Of a stretch of 5,998 nt of DNA, positions 4,574-5,998 are shown one piece after another. A program made the translations under genes and the position numbers. The notes below the pieces were generated by a model. The model saw only the letters and a program-made list of their open reading frames with translations, was not told where the DNA came from and searched no databases. Position 1 is the first letter of the stretch. The number at the start of each line of letters is the position of its first letter. Origin of the DNA: JBEVNX01 sp040507895 (GTDB taxonomy: Bacteria; Desulfobacterota; Binatia; JACPRU01); the NCBI GenBank assembly GCA_040507895.1, contig JBEVNX010000250.1, positions 1 through 5,998 of the forward strand, written 5' to 3'.

Positions 4574-5998
4574 TTACATCATGCCGCCCATACCACCCAT
4601 GCCACCCATGCCGCCGCCCGGAGGCATCGCCGGCGCCCCCTTCTCCTCCGGCTTCTCCGCGATCATCGCCTCCGTGGTGAGAAGCAGGCTTGCCACCGAC
4701 GCGGCGTTCTGCAGCGCGGTGCGCACGACCTTGGTCGGGTCGATGATACCCGCCTTCATCAGGTCCTCGTACTCCTCGCTCGCCGCGTTGAAGCCGTAGG
4801 CACCTTTGTTGTTGCGGATGCGGTCGAGAACGATCGACCCCTCCACGCCCGCGTTGCTGGCGATCCACCGTGCAGGCTCCTGAACCGCCTTCTTGATGAT
4901 CGCCACGCCCACCTGCTCCTCTTCCCCGAACCCTTTCAGGTTGTCGAGCGCGGCCATGGCCGAGCGGATCAACGCCACGCCACCGCCAGGAACCACACCT
5001 TCCTCCACGGCCGCTCGCGTCGCGTGCAGTGCGTCCTCGACGCGCGCCTTCTTCTCCTTCATTTCGACCTCGGTGGCCGCCCCGACACGGATCACGGCGA
5101 CGCCCCCGACCAGCTTGGCGAGTCGCTCTTGGAGCTTCTCGCGGTCGCAGTCCGAGGTCGTCTCGTCGATCTGAGCACGGATCTGCTTCACGCGCCCTTC
5201 GATGTCGGCCTTGGCGCCGGCACCGTCGACGATCGTGGTGTTCTCCTTATCGATCGTCACCTTCTTGGCCCTGCCGAGGTCGGACAGGCTCACGTTCTCG
5301 AGCTTGATGCCGAGCTCCTCGGCGATGACCTTTCCGCCTGTGAGGATGGCGATGTCTTCGAGCATGGCCTTGCGGCGGTCGCCGAAGCCCGGAGCCTTCA
5401 CCGCGACGGTGTGCAAGGTGCCGCGGATCTTGTTGACGACCAGCGTGGCCAGCGCTTCACCCTCGACGTCCTCGGCCACGATCAGCAGCGGCCGCCCCCC
5501 CTTCGCCACCTGTTCGAGAATCGGCAACATGTCTTTCAAGTTGGAGAGCTTCTTCTCATGGATCAGAATCACCGCGTCCTCGATCACGGCCTCCATGCGG
5601 TCGGGATCGGTGACGAAGTGGGGCGAGAGGTAGCCGCGGTCGAACTGCATACCCTCGACGACCTCGAGCTGGGTCTCGAGGCCCTTGGCCTCCTCGACCG
5701 TGATCACGCCTTCCTTGCCGACCTTATCCATGGCCTCGGCGATGATCGAGCCGATGGTCGAGTCGTTGTTCGCCGAGATCGTGCCGACCTGAGCGATCTC
5801 CTTCGGGTCCTTGGTCGGCTTCGAGAGGGCCTTGAGCTCGTCGACGATCTTCTTGACGGCGCGATCGATGCCCCGCTTGAGGCTCATCGGATCGTGCCCC
5901 GCGGCAACCATCTTGATGCCCTCGGAGAACACCGCGCGCGCGAGCACCGTGGCAGTGGTGGTTCCGTCACCGGCCACGTCGGAGGTCTTGCTGGCGAC
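4574..5998 (-). CDS. groEL: 60-kDa chaperonin GroEL (partial, N-terminus beyond window)
   Basis: GroEL forms the double heptameric ring that encloses unfolded proteins under the GroES lid and folds them using ATP. The window holds 474 residues and the stop codon. By comparison with E. coli GroEL about 76 N-terminal residues are missing. The frame runs unbroken to the window edge, where it reads VASKTSDVAGDGTTTATVLA. Visible: the nucleotide-binding DGTTT loop with the equivalent of Asp87, the apical-domain stretch EVVEGMQFDRGYLSPHFVTD, KAPGFGDRRKAMLEDIAILTGG, EDALHATRAAVEEGVVPGGG containing the equivalent of catalytic Asp398, and GAYGFNAASEEYEDLMKAGIIDPTKV. The C-terminus has the GGM-repeat tail ending GGMM that projects into the ring cavity. 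Nothing in the visible part suggests loss of function. groES and the heat-shock control region (CIRCE or sigma32 promoter), if present, lie outside the window. Confidence 0.98.
   Translation of the reverse strand, partial: VASKTSDVAGDGTTTATVLARAVFSEGIKMVAAGHDPMSLKRGIDRAVKKIVDELKALSKPTKDPKEIAQVGTISANNDSTIGSIIAEAMDKVGKEGVITVEEAKGLETQLEVVEGMQFDRGYLSPHFVTDPDRMEAVIEDAVILIHEKKLSNLKDMLPILEQVAKGGRPLLIVAEDVEGEALATLVVNKIRGTLHTVAVKAPGFGDRRKAMLEDIAILTGGKVIAEELGIKLENVSLSDLGRAKKVTIDKENTTIVDGAGAKADIEGRVKQIRAQIDETTSDCDREKLQERLAKLVGGVAVIRVGAATEVEMKEKKARVEDALHATRAAVEEGVVPGGGVALIRSAMAALDNLKGFGEEEQVGVAIIKKAVQEPARWIASNAGVEGSIVLDRIRNNKGAYGFNAASEEYEDLMKAGIIDPTKVVRTALQNAASVASLLLTTEAMIAEKPEEKGAPAMPPGGGMGGMGGMGGMM
4583..4609 (-). 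repeat. groEL: Tandem 9-bp repeats encoding the GroEL Gly-Gly-Met tail
   Basis: Three consecutive 9-bp units encode Gly-Gly-Met just before the final Met-Met and stop. They vary at one or two bases, mostly in glycine codon third positions. A fourth, imperfect Gly-Gly-Gly-Met unit lies upstream. This is the usual flexible GroEL C-terminal tail, and its copy number can vary by slippage. Confidence 0.8.

Noticed and set aside
4574..4620. Low-complexity repeat at the groEL end as a possible recombination or slippage hot spot
   Set aside because: It is the normal GGM tail of GroEL, found throughout the family, and needs no special explanation.
1..5998. A novel defence, mobile or biosynthetic system
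   Set aside because: Apart from the pilin-like protein, every gene is a conserved housekeeping gene in its usual order. There are no transposase, integrase, CRISPR or toxin-antitoxin signatures and no evident change in base composition.

Overview
The window looks like ordinary chromosomal sequence from a GC-rich Gram-negative bacterium. The gene order ffh-rpsP-khpA-rimM-trmD-(SPOUT methyltransferase)-rplS, with a TM1570-type methyltransferase as its own gene between trmD and rplS, is what I associate with deltaproteobacterial lineages (Desulfobacterota, Myxococcota, Binatota and relatives). The assignment is inferred from gene order and protein flavour only; no rRNA or species marker is present. 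All genes are on the minus strand, so the biological order runs from right to left.

Region by region, in transcription order: (1) 5998-4574, the last 474 residues of the chaperonin GroEL, cut at its N-terminus by the window edge. A strong intrinsic terminator follows at 4544-4509. (2) 4404-3964, a 146-residue single-pass membrane protein that resembles a type IV pilin or pseudopilin but has lost the prepilin-peptidase signature. (3) 3963-3856, an intergenic region with a perfect 8-bp inverted repeat and a good sigma70-type promoter directed at ffh. (4) 3855-127, a compact run of six genes with gaps of 4-27 nt: ffh, rpsP, khpA, rimM, trmD and the SPOUT methyltransferase. (5) 126-11, a 116-nt spacer with a possible weak attenuator hairpin and a good Shine-Dalgarno. 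(6) 10-1, the first three codons of what is almost certainly rplS (ribosomal protein L19).

The six-gene run joins protein targeting (Ffh, the protein part of the signal recognition particle) to ribosome and tRNA maturation. RpsP and L19 are structural proteins, RimM matures the 30S subunit at the 16S 3' domain, KhpA is a small KH RNA-binding protein, TrmD makes m1G37 in tRNA, and the last enzyme is a second knotted methyltransferase of unproven substrate. Only rpsP, the SPOUT gene and rplS have clear ribosome binding sites. The short gaps at the other junctions suggest translational coupling.

I found no mobile element, CRISPR array, tRNA, rRNA or sign of horizontal transfer, and no undescribed multi-gene system. 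The points most worth a second look are the degenerate pilin-like protein, the inverted repeat abutting the ffh promoter, the pairing of TrmD with an orphan SPOUT enzyme, and a Glu at the usual TrmD catalytic Asp position.
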